Source: Clostridium aquiflavi (lineage in GTDB: Bacteria; Bacillota; Clostridia; Clostridiales; Clostridiaceae). Taken from it: a DNA stretch of 64,000 nucleotides. The notes beneath the pieces were generated by a model. That model did not search any database, was not told the DNA's origin, and saw nothing but the letters and a program-made list of their open reading frames with translations. The stretch lies in assembly GCF_031344075.1 (NCBI RefSeq), contig NZ_JAVJAN010000007.1:34057-98056 (forward strand), read 5' to 3'. Shown here piece after piece: positions 1-7,876 of the stretch; the stretch's first letter is position 1; every line of letters begins with the position of its first letter. Made by a program: the position numbers and the translations under genes.

Positions 1-486
1 ACTTCCACATAGAAATTTTCCATAGTTCCCTTCCAAAATGCTATCTTTTAATATACTAAATTCAGCTACAAATCTTCTTGAATAATTTACTAAACATCTT
101 ATATTTTTTTCTTTATATATTCTAATTATTTCGTTTGCCTCATTTATATTTTTAACTAAAGGTTTTTCACAAAAAACTAATTTTATTGGGAAATTTGATA
201 TTTTTTTCAGTATACTATAATGATAATTATCTGGTACGCATATTGATACTACATCAATATCATTTTCACTAAATGCCTCTTCAATTGTTGAAAAATAATT
301 AACCTTCCATAACTTCGCTGCTTCTTCGCCCTTCTTTTTTGAAGTTTCCACAAACCCTAAAAGATTAAATCCTTCTATCTTTAAAAAAGCATGTGCATGT
401 GTAAGTATATTTTCTGAAGATGGATTATCAAAAAATGCTCCTATATTTCCTGCTCCCACAATTAAAACATTATACTTTTTCCCCAT
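1..486 (-). CDS. Gfo/Idh/MocA-family NAD(P)-dependent oxidoreductase, partial (N-terminal 162 residues)
   Basis: This minus-strand gene starts at the ATG at 486 and runs off the left edge without a stop. The visible part is the Rossmann half of the family: GAGNIG dinucleotide-binding loop near residues 11-16, VCVPDNYHY-like strand near residue 82, and the diagnostic EKP motif near residue 106, whose lysine helps bind cofactor and substrate. Members oxidise or reduce sugars, and several act on nucleotide-sugar precursors. It overlaps the 3' end of the SpsF-like cytidylyltransferase gene by 17 bases, so the two are probably translationally coupled. The neighbouring Maf and flagellin genes suggest a role in making a surface or flagellar sugar. 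The substrate is not deducible, and the C-terminal domain lies outside the window. Confidence 0.85.
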   Translation of the reverse strand, partial: MGKKYNVLIVGAGNIGAFFDNPSSENILTHAHAFLKIEGFNLLGFVETSKKKGEEAAKLWKVNYFSTIEEAFSENDIDVVSICVPDNYHYSILKKISNFPIKLVFCEKPLVKNINEANEIIRIYKEKNIRCLVNYSRRFVAEFSILKDSILEGNYGKFLCGS

Positions 487-1261
487 GTTTTTCTTGCCAC
501 TCTTTCTGCTCCCTAAACGGGTTTTTTCTATGCGTATTTTCTAATTGTTTTATCATTTCAGAATTTTTAATTAATAATTCAACTACATCTTGTGCTGAAA
601 AATCTGAATCTTTAGTATATAATATTTCATAAATCTGTTTTATAAATTCATAATCTTCTTTTGTATCTAGGGTAATTTCAAATTCTGGATAATTCATCTT
701 TTCTTCTGCTTCCCAATTTATTAGCCTGAATTTTTCTGGATTCGTATAAATATAAAGAGATACGTGCTCGTGATCAACTGGATTTTTAGTAAGTTTATTA
801 ACCTTTTCTAAAATTCCAACAGGAAAAACTTGAGTATCGAAACCTCTTGGAAATGTTCTTTTCAAAATATTGGATGCATAATCATACTCTCCAGAAAAAA
901 ATATTTCAAGAAGTTTATCTACATGTCTCCAATCTATCATAGGACAGTCACCTGTAATTTCAACAATTATATCTGCATTAACAGATTTTGCACTTTCTAA
1001 TACTCTTAAAAGAACATCATCTTCACTACCTCTATAATATTTACATCCTATTTCTTTGCAAAGCTCTACAATTGAATTGTCTTCCTTATTAACGGTTGTA
1101 GCCACTATTACATCATCTATCACTTTGCTTCTTTTTAATCTTTCTACAATATGCTGTAAATTAGGTTTGCCGCAATATTCCATGAGAACTTTTCCTGGAA
1201 GTCTTGAAGATGTCATTCTTGCTTCTATTGTAGCAACTATTTTTCCTTTGTCCTTATACAT
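470..1261 (-). CDS. SpsF-like cytidylyltransferase (acylneuraminate/KDO-type nucleotidyltransferase)
   Basis: The 263-aa product has the nucleotidyltransferase opening IEARMTSSRLPGKVL (residues about 9-23), the RGSEDDVLLR segment and the EITGDCPMID motif that supplies metal-binding acidic residues. This matches the spore-coat polysaccharide protein F / CMP-sugar synthetase group, which activates acidic sugars as CMP derivatives. The reading frame stays open upstream to 1330. The ATG at 1261 is chosen because GGAG lies nine bases before it and the family fold starts directly after. Its 3' end overlaps the oxidoreductase gene, and Maf, a nonulosonate-type flagellin glycosyltransferase, is encoded just upstream. 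A role in activating a sugar for flagellin modification is inferred; the exact sugar is unknown. Confidence 0.8.
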   Translation of the reverse strand: MYKDKGKIVATIEARMTSSRLPGKVLMEYCGKPNLQHIVERLKRSKVIDDVIVATTVNKEDNSIVELCKEIGCKYYRGSEDDVLLRVLESAKSVNADIIVEITGDCPMIDWRHVDKLLEIFFSGEYDYASNILKRTFPRGFDTQVFPVGILEKVNKLTKNPVDHEHVSLYIYTNPEKFRLINWEAEEKMNYPEFEITLDTKEDYEFIKQIYEILYTKDSDFSAQDVVELLIKNSEMIKQLENTHRKNPFREQKEWQEKHGEKV

Positions 1262-1319
1262 TTCTATCATCTCCATTTTACGAATAATTTTATTAGAATA
1301 AATATTATACATTATTAAA

Positions 1320-1628
1320 TTATTTAACACTAATTACAACTTTATTAATAATTGGCTTTATTTCATATTTCAAAATATCTGCTTGTAATGTATAATCCTT
1401 AGCTTTTAAACATTTTTCCATTTCAACAAACCAACTATAAATCTTTTGGATATCAATAGCTATATTTTCTTTAGTTGAAACATTTATAATATAATCAAAA
1501 TCTATAAATATTTTATCCAAAATTTTCATTGCTTCATCAAGTTGATTTGTTATTAATTTTTCCCAACATTCATCTATATTATTTACTACAGAAGTAATTT
1601 TTGTCTTTAATTCACTATTAATACTCAT
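1320..1628 (-). CDS. Small hypothetical protein between maf and the cytidylyltransferase
   Basis: The 102-aa protein is not recognised. It is mostly helical in appearance and charged, with no membrane segment or signal peptide, a DECWEKL stretch near residue 40 and hydrophobic heptad-like spacing after it. The ATG at 1628 is preferred over an in-frame start at 1664 because AAGGAG lies six bases before it. It overlaps the 3' end of maf by 11 bases, which indicates translational coupling and a common transcript. Its place between a flagellin-glycosylating Maf protein and a sugar-activating enzyme suggests an accessory role in the same process, perhaps as a protein partner, but nothing in the sequence proves this. 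Confidence 0.65.
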   Translation of the reverse strand: MSINSELKTKITSVVNNIDECWEKLITNQLDEAMKILDKIFIDFDYIINVSTKENIAIDIQKIYSWFVEMEKCLKAKDYTLQADILKYEIKPIINKVVISVK

Positions 1629-3396
1629 CACTTTCTCCTTTAAGGATTTCATATCTATATGCATTTTCCATTATTAGAAGTTTATCTAGTGTATAACAAT
1701 ATATACTTAATTCTTTTTCTATTTTATTTTTTTTAGAATATATATGTTCTGCACTCTCTACTACATCTCTTATTATATATTTGTATAATTCAATTTCATT
1801 AAATTCTTTTTGTTTTTCCTTTAAATAATCTAGTTTATATTTTTCACTTGAACTACTCTCTAATATTCTTATTAAATCTTTACATATTTTTATAACATTA
1901 TCTATATCACGTCCAACAACTTTTATAAATTCATCTATTAAATCATTGTCTGTATTTAATACATGTTCTTTATAACACTCATCAATTATACTTTCTATAT
2001 TATATTCTTTGCTCTTACTAAGTATATTATCTACATACTCATTAAAATCTATATTTTCTGCTCCCTCGATATTTAAACCTAAAGAATTTCCATTTAAAAA
2101 TTTAATATTTGAATTTAGTCTTATGCAAAATTCAACTGATTGTCTAGTAGCTAAAAATGCAGGATCTGTATATACATCTTCGCCTTTTGCATTTTTAGTT
2201 TTTATATATCCATCTTTTTCAAATTCGCTACTCATATCTTTAAAATCATCTGCACTATCAGCATAATTTTTGCCATTACTAAAACAATAATCTTGTCCTA
2301 ATAATATTATAGGATTACATCCTAGTCTTGCTAAATTATAAACAATAGAATTTGCTACGGAAGGTCCTGAAAACAAATTATACTTTTCCCATAACAGTTT
2401 ATCACTTATAAACTGATCCATTACTGTTGTATTCATTAAAAATTTATTTCTATTAAATAAATCAGGTACAGTATGACATACCATAGTCGAATACATAAGT
2501 GCTGAGTCTTTGTTTAATTTTAAATTTTTAAATAATTTTTCCTCTGAAATCCAAGTATCTATAGCACCTAATAAATGTCCTTTAATATTGTTATTATCTA
2601 AAACTTTTACTCCTGTTCCAACCGGGGCAATTATTGCTTTATTACAAACTTTCTTTAAATGTTCTAAATTGTAATTTAAAGATGGACCTGCGCCTACTAT
2701 TATAGCAGGTATGTTTTCAAATTTAGAATGTAATTTTGTTATAGGACATGTTTCCTTTAAATATTTTAAATTTATTATATAGCTTTGAAGCCATGGTCTA
2801 TGAGAACTAAGTTTTGTGTGAATATTTACCCTATGAAGATTTAAAATTTTTCTCATATCCTTTATTAACTTTATAATTAATTCACTATATAAAATTTCAT
2901 ATGCTGGCAAAATAACGAATTTAACATTTACTGTCTTTTCACTTTGTACTAGATTATAAAAAAAATTACTTATATCTTCACCGTTATCACCCAACATAAA
3001 ATGAATATTATTATTATTATTAAAAATAGTTTTTATATCTATACTGTTTAGAGCCACTTTAAAAATTTCACTATCTGGTTCAATGATAAAACATCTTTTA
3101 CCATTACTATTTTTCACTATTTCTCTTGTTTCATAACCTAGCCCCATACCTATTATAAATATAATATCGCTGTTATCATTTAATGCATATTCACATATAG
3201 TTCTAGCTTGTGTTTTAGTATTATACCTACTATGTATTGATATATATCCATTTCCATTCTTTTTAATTAATGTATCACTATTATCTTTAGCTTTTATTAC
3301 TTCTACCGTATTTATGTCTACTTCGGATATTTTATTATAAAGATCTAAATTAAGTTCTTTTAAATATTGCATATTTTTTTTATAAATCTTATTCAT
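1618..3396 (-). CDS. maf: Motility accessory factor (Maf) glycosyltransferase, DUF115/MptE-like
   Basis: This 592-aa protein matches the Maf family, in which a central DUF115 domain resembling 6-hydroxymethylpterin pyrophosphokinase is required to glycosylate flagellin with nonulosonic acids in Campylobacter, Aeromonas and Clostridium. Visible landmarks are IIFIIGMGLGYETREI near residues 83-98, AIIVGAGPSLNYNLE near residue 230 and ILLGQDYCFS near residue 365. The start is the ATG at 3396, with AAGGG about ten bases upstream; the frame extends 18 bases further to a TTG with no better signal. The gene lies just downstream of flagellin on the same strand, separated by a terminator. Catalysis by Maf proteins is supported mainly genetically, so the transferase role is family knowledge plus inference here. 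Confidence 0.85.
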   Translation of the reverse strand: MNKIYKKNMQYLKELNLDLYNKISEVDINTVEVIKAKDNSDTLIKKNGNGYISIHSRYNTKTQARTICEYALNDNSDIIFIIGMGLGYETREIVKNSNGKRCFIIEPDSEIFKVALNSIDIKTIFNNNNNIHFMLGDNGEDISNFFYNLVQSEKTVNVKFVILPAYEILYSELIIKLIKDMRKILNLHRVNIHTKLSSHRPWLQSYIINLKYLKETCPITKLHSKFENIPAIIVGAGPSLNYNLEHLKKVCNKAIIAPVGTGVKVLDNNNIKGHLLGAIDTWISEEKLFKNLKLNKDSALMYSTMVCHTVPDLFNRNKFLMNTTVMDQFISDKLLWEKYNLFSGPSVANSIVYNLARLGCNPIILLGQDYCFSNGKNYADSADDFKDMSSEFEKDGYIKTKNAKGEDVYTDPAFLATRQSVEFCIRLNSNIKFLNGNSLGLNIEGAENIDFNEYVDNILSKSKEYNIESIIDECYKEHVLNTDNDLIDEFIKVVGRDIDNVIKICKDLIRILESSSSEKYKLDYLKEKQKEFNEIELYKYIIRDVVESAEHIYSKKNKIEKELSIYCYTLDKLLIMENAYRYEILKGESDEY

Positions 3397-3423
3397 AAAC
3401 AGTAATCCCTTCAATTATATGTT

Positions 3424-3457
3424 ATTTCAAAAAAAGCCAGCTAAAAGCTGGCTTTTT
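3424..3457 (-). terminator. Rho-independent terminator after flagellin
   Basis: Arms AAAAAGCCAGC and GCTGGCTTTTT are perfectly complementary around a TAAAA loop, and on the minus strand the stem ends in a run of seven U. It lies 24 bases past the flagellin stop and before maf, so it should end or attenuate flagellin transcription before the glycosylation genes. Confidence 0.9.
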
Positions 3458-3480
3458 GATATTATTACTGGCTTTTATAA

Positions 3481-4686
3481 TTATCTTAATAATTGTAAAA
3501 CACCTTGTGGTTGTTGATTAGCTTGTGAAAGCATTGCTTGTGCAGCTTGACTAAGAATATTATTTTTAGAGAAATTCATCATTTCCTTAGCCATGTCAAC
3601 GTCTCTAATTCTTGATTCTGATGCTTGTAAGTTTTCACTAGCTGTTCCTAAATTATTAATTGTATGTTCAAGTCTATTTTGAACAGCACCAAGTTTTGAT
3701 CTTTGAGATGAAACTTTTTCAAGTGCATTTTGAACTGTTGATATAGCAGCATTTGCTGAATACTTATCATCAACCTTAAGAGCAGTTCCATCATTAGCTT
3801 TTAATCCTAAAGCTTTTGCTCTCATATCGCCAATACCAATTTGCATAGTTTGACCTGAATTAGCACCAATTTGAGCTGTTATTGAGTGACTTCCATCAGT
3901 AGTTTCTGCTTCTGTCTTATTGAATACTAATGTAATACTTTCTCCAACTTTCATATTAGTTCCTATACCTGTTGCGTCAAATTTAATATCTCCACTAGTT
4001 ATTCCAGCAGTACCGCTTATTGTGATTCCATCAGCTGCTATTGTAATGTTAGTAGCATCTAATTTCGCTCCTGAATTATTACGGAATTCATATTGTGCAG
4101 TTCCGCTAGCGCCAACTCCTGTTTTAGTTATACTTACAGCGCCATTAATTTGTGTAGCATCTTTTAATGCAGTCACAGTAGCAGCATCTGTACCAATTTG
4201 TATATTACCAACAGAACTATTATTATTAACTGTTACTGTTCCATCAACTTTACCATTAACTCCAACAACATCACCATTTAAAAGTTTCTTAGTATTGAAT
4301 TCTGTTGTATTACCGATTCTATCGATTTCATCTGCTAATTGGTTAACTTCTTCTTGAATAGCTTTTCTGTCAGTATCATTGTTAGTATCATTTGATGATT
4401 GAACTGATAATTCTCTCATTCTTTGAAGAATTGAGTGAGTTTCATTTAAAGCACCTTCAGCTGTTTGAATCATTGATATAGAATCTTGTGAGTTTCTTCC
4501 AGCTTGATCTAATCCTCTAATTTGTCCTCTCATTTTTTCAGAGATTGCAAGACCTGCTGCATCATCTCCAGCTCTGTTTATTCTTAAACCTGAGCTTAAT
4601 TTTTCCATTGATTTTCCTGCTGTACTTGTGTTTCCTGTCATTTGTCTATGAGCGTTCATAGCGTTCATATTGTGATTAATAATCAT
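3481..4686 (-). CDS. fliC: Flagellin
   Basis: The 401-aa filament subunit has the conserved D0/D1 ends: MIINHNMNAMNA at the start, EKLSSGLRINRAGDDAAGLA near residues 28-47, and a C-terminal helix with AKEMMNFSKNNILSQA ending in QPQGVLQLLR. The middle (about residues 145-300) is variable, rich in Thr, Gly, Ala and Asn, and carries many Ser/Thr that could be O-glycosylated. AGGAGG lies eight bases before the ATG. The gene is monocistronic: a SigD-type promoter and long leader precede it and a strong terminator follows. The leader contains a likely CsrA-binding hairpin (listed separately), and csrA and fliW lie 4 kb away. Maf encoded downstream probably modifies this protein. Confidence 0.97.
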   Translation of the reverse strand: MIINHNMNAMNAHRQMTGNTSTAGKSMEKLSSGLRINRAGDDAAGLAISEKMRGQIRGLDQAGRNSQDSISMIQTAEGALNETHSILQRMRELSVQSSNDTNNDTDRKAIQEEVNQLADEIDRIGNTTEFNTKKLLNGDVVGVNGKVDGTVTVNNNSSVGNIQIGTDAATVTALKDATQINGAVSITKTGVGASGTAQYEFRNNSGAKLDATNITIAADGITISGTAGITSGDIKFDATGIGTNMKVGESITLVFNKTEAETTDGSHSITAQIGANSGQTMQIGIGDMRAKALGLKANDGTALKVDDKYSANAAISTVQNALEKVSSQRSKLGAVQNRLEHTINNLGTASENLQASESRIRDVDMAKEMMNFSKNNILSQAAQAMLSQANQQPQGVLQLLR

Positions 4687-4725
4687 AATAAATTCCTCCT
4701 TGAATTTAACTGGACATCCATGTCC
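4687..4725 (-). promoter_or_regulatory. Predicted CsrA-binding leader of flagellin mRNA (hairpin plus Shine-Dalgarno)
   Basis: On the minus strand, bases 4725-4712 read GGACATGGATGTCC: a five-base-pair stem GGACA/TGTCC with loop TGGA. This embeds ACAUGGAUGU, close to the optimal CsrA target in which ACA and GGA are invariant and GGA sits in a hairpin loop. A second GGA motif, AAGGAGG, is the ribosome site itself. Two sites, one upstream and one over the Shine-Dalgarno, is the arrangement known for hag of Bacillus subtilis. The function is inferred from sequence; csrA and fliW are encoded nearby. Confidence 0.75.
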
Positions 4726-4807
4726 TTAATTTTTTATTTATTTAAAATTAAAGCTTTTGACTTTAATATTTAAAACTTATTTGTTTTATTAAATGTTTAT
4801 ATTTATT

Positions 4808-4834
4808 ATATCGTTTGACCTATTATTCACTTTA
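4808..4834 (-). promoter_or_regulatory. SigD (sigma-28) type promoter of flagellin
   Basis: The minus strand shows TAAA (4834-4831), exactly 15 bases, then AACGATAT (4815-4808), against the sigma-28 consensus TAAA-N15-GCCGATAA. Transcription would start near 4800, giving a leader of about 115 bases. The same spacing and core recur before flgM. Confidence 0.75.
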
Positions 4835-4937
4835 TAGTTTTTAATAAAATATTTTTATAAATTATTTAACACTTTCAAAAGCAAACTAAATCTTACTACA
4901 TATTATATCGCACGTAAATTATAATACTTAACATATT

Positions 4938-5117
4938 TTAAACTATTTTATCTAAATTTATTCCTTTTCCAGGTTCAACAGCCATCTTATCCATCATTTC
5001 TGTCATTTGATCAGCAACTTGTTTTTCTGAATTCATCCCAAGCTTTAAAACAGATAATTGAACTGCAGTTTTTAAAGTTCCTTGATTCATAGAAATTGAC
5101 ATTGCTCCTATATCCAT
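4938..5117 (-). CDS. YjfB-like putative motility protein
   Basis: This 59-aa ORF begins MDIGAMSISMNQGTL, continues with VLKLGMNSEKQVADQ and ends GINLDKIV. It matches the short YjfB family (annotated as putative motility proteins) found in Bacillus and Clostridium flagellar regions; the function is unknown. AAAGGGTGA lies seven bases before the ATG at 5117. The N-terminal helix is Met- and Ser-rich and amphipathic, and there is no signal peptide. It stands alone between fliT and flagellin with about 90 bases before it, so it may share the fliD-operon transcript or have its own promoter. Confidence 0.75.
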   Translation of the reverse strand: MDIGAMSISMNQGTLKTAVQLSVLKLGMNSEKQVADQMTEMMDKMAVEPGKGINLDKIV

Positions 5118-5209
5118 AAATATTTCACCCTTTCTTTTATTTAATTATTCTGACCACCTTTGCTTATGCATACACCAATAAGTTACTAAACAGAATTTTT
5201 TATTTAGCA

Positions 5210-5536
5210 CTAAACCCTTTTTGAAAAAAAGTTGCTTCCTCTATTAACATTAGCATAGCCTAAATTGGCTTGTTTTTTAACAGCTATTTCCTGTATTTCT
5301 TCTTTAACAGATAACATTTTTTCTTTTAAAATATTTTCTAACTCTTTGTCTAATACATCTAATTTCTCTTTTGAATATATTTTTTTTATTTCACTTTTAT
5401 CTAAATCTAAAGCTAAAATCTTTTTAATAGCATTATCTCTTTTTTCAAATAAAGAAATGTCTTCTTTATCATTTTTTATTGAATTTATTATTTCTAAAGT
5501 TATTTCTCTATACTCATTAAAAATATCTATATTCAT
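5210..5536 (-). CDS. fliT: FliT-like flagellar chaperone
   Basis: This 108-aa charged, alpha-helical protein has no membrane segment. It is placed directly after fliD with a four-base gap and no strong ribosome site of its own (GGGAATGAA overlaps the fliD end), so translation is probably coupled. In Bacillus and Clostridium the gene after fliD/fliS in this position encodes a FliT-type export chaperone for the cap protein FliD. Sequence identity in the family is low, so the call rests on position, size and composition. The C-terminal tail (about residues 85-108, KKQANLGYANVNRG) looks flexible, as expected for a chaperone tail. Confidence 0.7.
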   Translation of the reverse strand: MNIDIFNEYREITLEIINSIKNDKEDISLFEKRDNAIKKILALDLDKSEIKKIYSKEKLDVLDKELENILKEKMLSVKEEIQEIAVKKQANLGYANVNRGSNFFSKRV

Positions 5537-5540
5537 ATTT

Positions 5541-7148
5541 TTAGTTCATTCCCAACTGTGACATTAAATTAGATTGTTGTGAATTAAGTTTATTCATCAT
5601 TTTTTCAAGAGTAGCATATTTAGAATATAATGCTTGTTCTCTTCTTGAAAAACTCTTTTCCATATCTTTTATCTTCTTTTCATAATTTGTTATGTTCTTA
5701 CTAAGTTCATTAGTCGAAAATGTAGAAGTCCCTTCAAAACCAGCCTTCTTTAAAAGAGGAGAACTAGTACTTTTTCTAAACTCCACATCTATGGTATCTT
5801 TTAACTTAAATAATATACCTGTTTGATTTTTTCTTTTTGTTATCTCTTTAGATGATAACCCTGCTAATTCTTCTTCAGTTGGAGATGGTGTAATAAATAA
5901 ATTCATAACATCTTCTGTATTATTTTCTAAAGCTGTTTTAAGTACATCCTCATCTATTGTAAATGTTCCATTTAAATCTCCTGAATAATCCTTTACAGGC
6001 TTTATTCCTATCTTTTCAAGTTTTAATCCACTACCTTCCATTAAAGTTCTCATAGAATCTTTCATATCATTAGCTATTCTTGTAACATCAGAATCTTTAT
6101 ATAATTGACCTTTTTCAACTCTTTCATTCCAAAGCTTAACTTCTGTTTCTGACATATCCTTCTTTTGATCAGCTGTAAGAGGATTATAACTTCTATCATG
6201 CTTAATACTCACAGTTGTATTCATTTTTTCTATAAGCTTATTATAATCATTTACAAATGCTACAATCTTGTCCTTTAATTCTTTCGCATCAGTTTTTCCT
6301 GTCAATTTAACAGGCTTATCACTTTCTACTATAGGATTTTTAGTAACTGTATCTATTTCTAAAGTTCCATCTGGATTCTTTTTAAATGTTTTTGTTACTT
6401 CATTAAAATTAAAGGTAACTCCATCTACTGTTACTGTATTACCCTTAACATTGATTACATTGTAAGGTTCACCTTTACTATTTGTTATTGTTGCCTTAAG
6501 TTGTGTATCTACTGCAGCTCCTGTAGAATTAGTAACTGTAAAACCGTCTTGTCCAAAATCCTTAGCCTCAAAAACTATTCCCTTACTAATTTCACTATAT
6601 TTAGCAGTAATATTTAAAGATTTTAATTGTTCAGAAGTCAATCCTGAATTATCGTTTTTAAATTTTTCTATTGCTTCATTAAATTTAGCTATTGTGGCTT
6701 CAGCATTTTCTTTAAGTGTTTTACCTGTTACAACTTCAAATTCAACTTTTCCCGCACTAGTTTCTAATATTTGTTTTCCAGTAGAAGGTACAGTTGCACC
6801 ATCTTTTAAAGTAGTTGATGCTTTAGAAGCCAATTGTTCTACACTAACTGTATAATTATCTTTTATAGCTCCACCACTTGCTTTTGCAGTTACTGCGTTT
6901 TCATCACTTGATGAAAAGCTAACTGACGCCCAATTTGATGCTTTTAATAAGCTATCACTTTTAGCTATATCTAAATGTTTATTAAAAAAGTCCCTATTGT
7001 CTTTTATAACATCCCTATATAATTTTTGTTTTATCTCAACAACATCTTTCTTTTGTGTCATTTGATCTACTTTTATTCTATAAGGTTTCATGGAATTCTT
7101 GATTATTTCATCCATATCAAGGCCTGTTGCAAGTCCTGTAATTCTCAT
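5541..7148 (-). CDS. fliD: Flagellar filament cap protein FliD
   Basis: The 535-aa hook-associated protein 2 forms the cap under which flagellin subunits polymerise. It shows the conserved N-terminus RITGLATGLDMDEII, the FliD_N domain up to about residue 105, the FliD_C region from about residue 285 (FVNDYNKLIEKMNTTV, LMEGSGLKLEKIGIKP) and a terminal coiled coil with MEKSFSRREQALYSKYATLEKMM. AAGGAG precedes the ATG by 11 bases. The gene lies in the order flaG, unknown, fliS, fliD, fliT on the minus strand with small gaps, a typical class 3 filament operon. The substrate route is the flagellar type III exporter, so the lack of a signal peptide is expected. Confidence 0.95.
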   Translation of the reverse strand: MRITGLATGLDMDEIIKNSMKPYRIKVDQMTQKKDVVEIKQKLYRDVIKDNRDFFNKHLDIAKSDSLLKASNWASVSFSSSDENAVTAKASGGAIKDNYTVSVEQLASKASTTLKDGATVPSTGKQILETSAGKVEFEVVTGKTLKENAEATIAKFNEAIEKFKNDNSGLTSEQLKSLNITAKYSEISKGIVFEAKDFGQDGFTVTNSTGAAVDTQLKATITNSKGEPYNVINVKGNTVTVDGVTFNFNEVTKTFKKNPDGTLEIDTVTKNPIVESDKPVKLTGKTDAKELKDKIVAFVNDYNKLIEKMNTTVSIKHDRSYNPLTADQKKDMSETEVKLWNERVEKGQLYKDSDVTRIANDMKDSMRTLMEGSGLKLEKIGIKPVKDYSGDLNGTFTIDEDVLKTALENNTEDVMNLFITPSPTEEELAGLSSKEITKRKNQTGILFKLKDTIDVEFRKSTSSPLLKKAGFEGTSTFSTNELSKNITNYEKKIKDMEKSFSRREQALYSKYATLEKMMNKLNSQQSNLMSQLGMN

Positions 7149-7169
7149 TTCACTTCACTCCTTTTTTTA

Positions 7170-7547
7170 TTATGCTCTTTTAGATTTCTTTTCAGCTTCA
7201 TGCCATATGTCTCTTACTTCTTCAATAAGAGGTATAACTTCATCCATTGTTTTAACATCTTTTTTTAAGTTTACCTCAAAAAGTTTTTCATTTATGAATC
7301 CATAAATATTAAACATATTTACTGCCCATTCCCCAGCATTTGTATCAATTGATGCTCTAAGCTCAGTAAATATATCTTCTGTTTTTACTATATTTTCATG
7401 TGATTTCTTTACATCATTATCAATTATAGCTTGTCTCGCTATTTTAGAAAACTTAACTGCACCATCAACTAACATTAATAATAATTGATCCTTTGATGCA
7501 TAATTAACACTATTAGTTTTATAAGCAGTATATCCATTAGAATACAT
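7170..7547 (-). CDS. fliS: Flagellin export chaperone FliS
   Basis: The 125-aa protein has the FliS hallmarks: YKTNSVNYASKDQLLLMLVDGA near residues 9-30 and a four-helix-bundle pattern ending in DIWHEAEKKSKRA. FliS binds the disordered C-terminus of flagellin in the cytoplasm and stops premature polymerisation. In Bacillus it also takes part in flagellin homeostasis with FliW and CsrA, both encoded 1-2 kb away. AGGAGG lies eight bases before the ATG. The gene sits 21 bases before fliD and 12 bases after the unknown 98-aa ORF. Confidence 0.95.
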   Translation of the reverse strand: MYSNGYTAYKTNSVNYASKDQLLLMLVDGAVKFSKIARQAIIDNDVKKSHENIVKTEDIFTELRASIDTNAGEWAVNMFNIYGFINEKLFEVNLKKDVKTMDEVIPLIEEVRDIWHEAEKKSKRA

Positions 7548-7559
7548 TGATTTTTCCTC

Positions 7560-7856
7560 CTACTTCTCTATATCTAAAAATCTACCTTTAGAGTTTGTTT
7601 CATTTAAATTTTCTACTTTTTCTACTTTTACATATAAGTTTTTTACATTACACCTTATTCCCTCAATTGTAATGTATTTCTTTGGGGATTTTTTATTTTT
7701 ATCTTCTGTTTCTTTATGACCCTTATCTTTATTTTCGTCTTCTTTTAAATCTTTCTTTATACTTATATGATTATTTCCATGTATCTTATCAGTCTTAATT
7801 TCTTCTTTTAATTTATCTCTAATATCAGTGTCAACCTTATTAAGCCTAAATTCCAT
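7560..7856 (-). CDS. Hypothetical flagellar-operon protein, Lys/Asp/Glu-rich
   Basis: This 98-aa protein is not recognised. It has a compact N-terminus (MEFRLNKVDTDIR), a very hydrophilic middle (residues about 28-58) dominated by Lys, Asp and Glu, and a better-ordered end with YITIEGIRCNVKNLYVKVEK and one cysteine near residue 70. The start is clear: GGGGGGA five bases before the ATG. It lies between flaG (20-base gap) and fliS (12-base gap) on one transcript, so a part in filament assembly, secretion or flagellin homeostasis is likely by context only. No transmembrane segment or signal peptide is seen. Confidence 0.7.
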   Translation of the reverse strand: MEFRLNKVDTDIRDKLKEEIKTDKIHGNNHISIKKDLKEDENKDKGHKETEDKNKKSPKKYITIEGIRCNVKNLYVKVEKVENLNETNSKGRFLDIEK

Positions 7857-7876
7857 CTCAATCCCCCCTAAGATAA

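Noticed and set aside
3920..4357. Long plus-strand open frame opposite the flagellin gene
   Set aside because: It is the reverse shadow of the repetitive, Thr/Ala-rich variable region of flagellin; it has no ribosome site and no family match.
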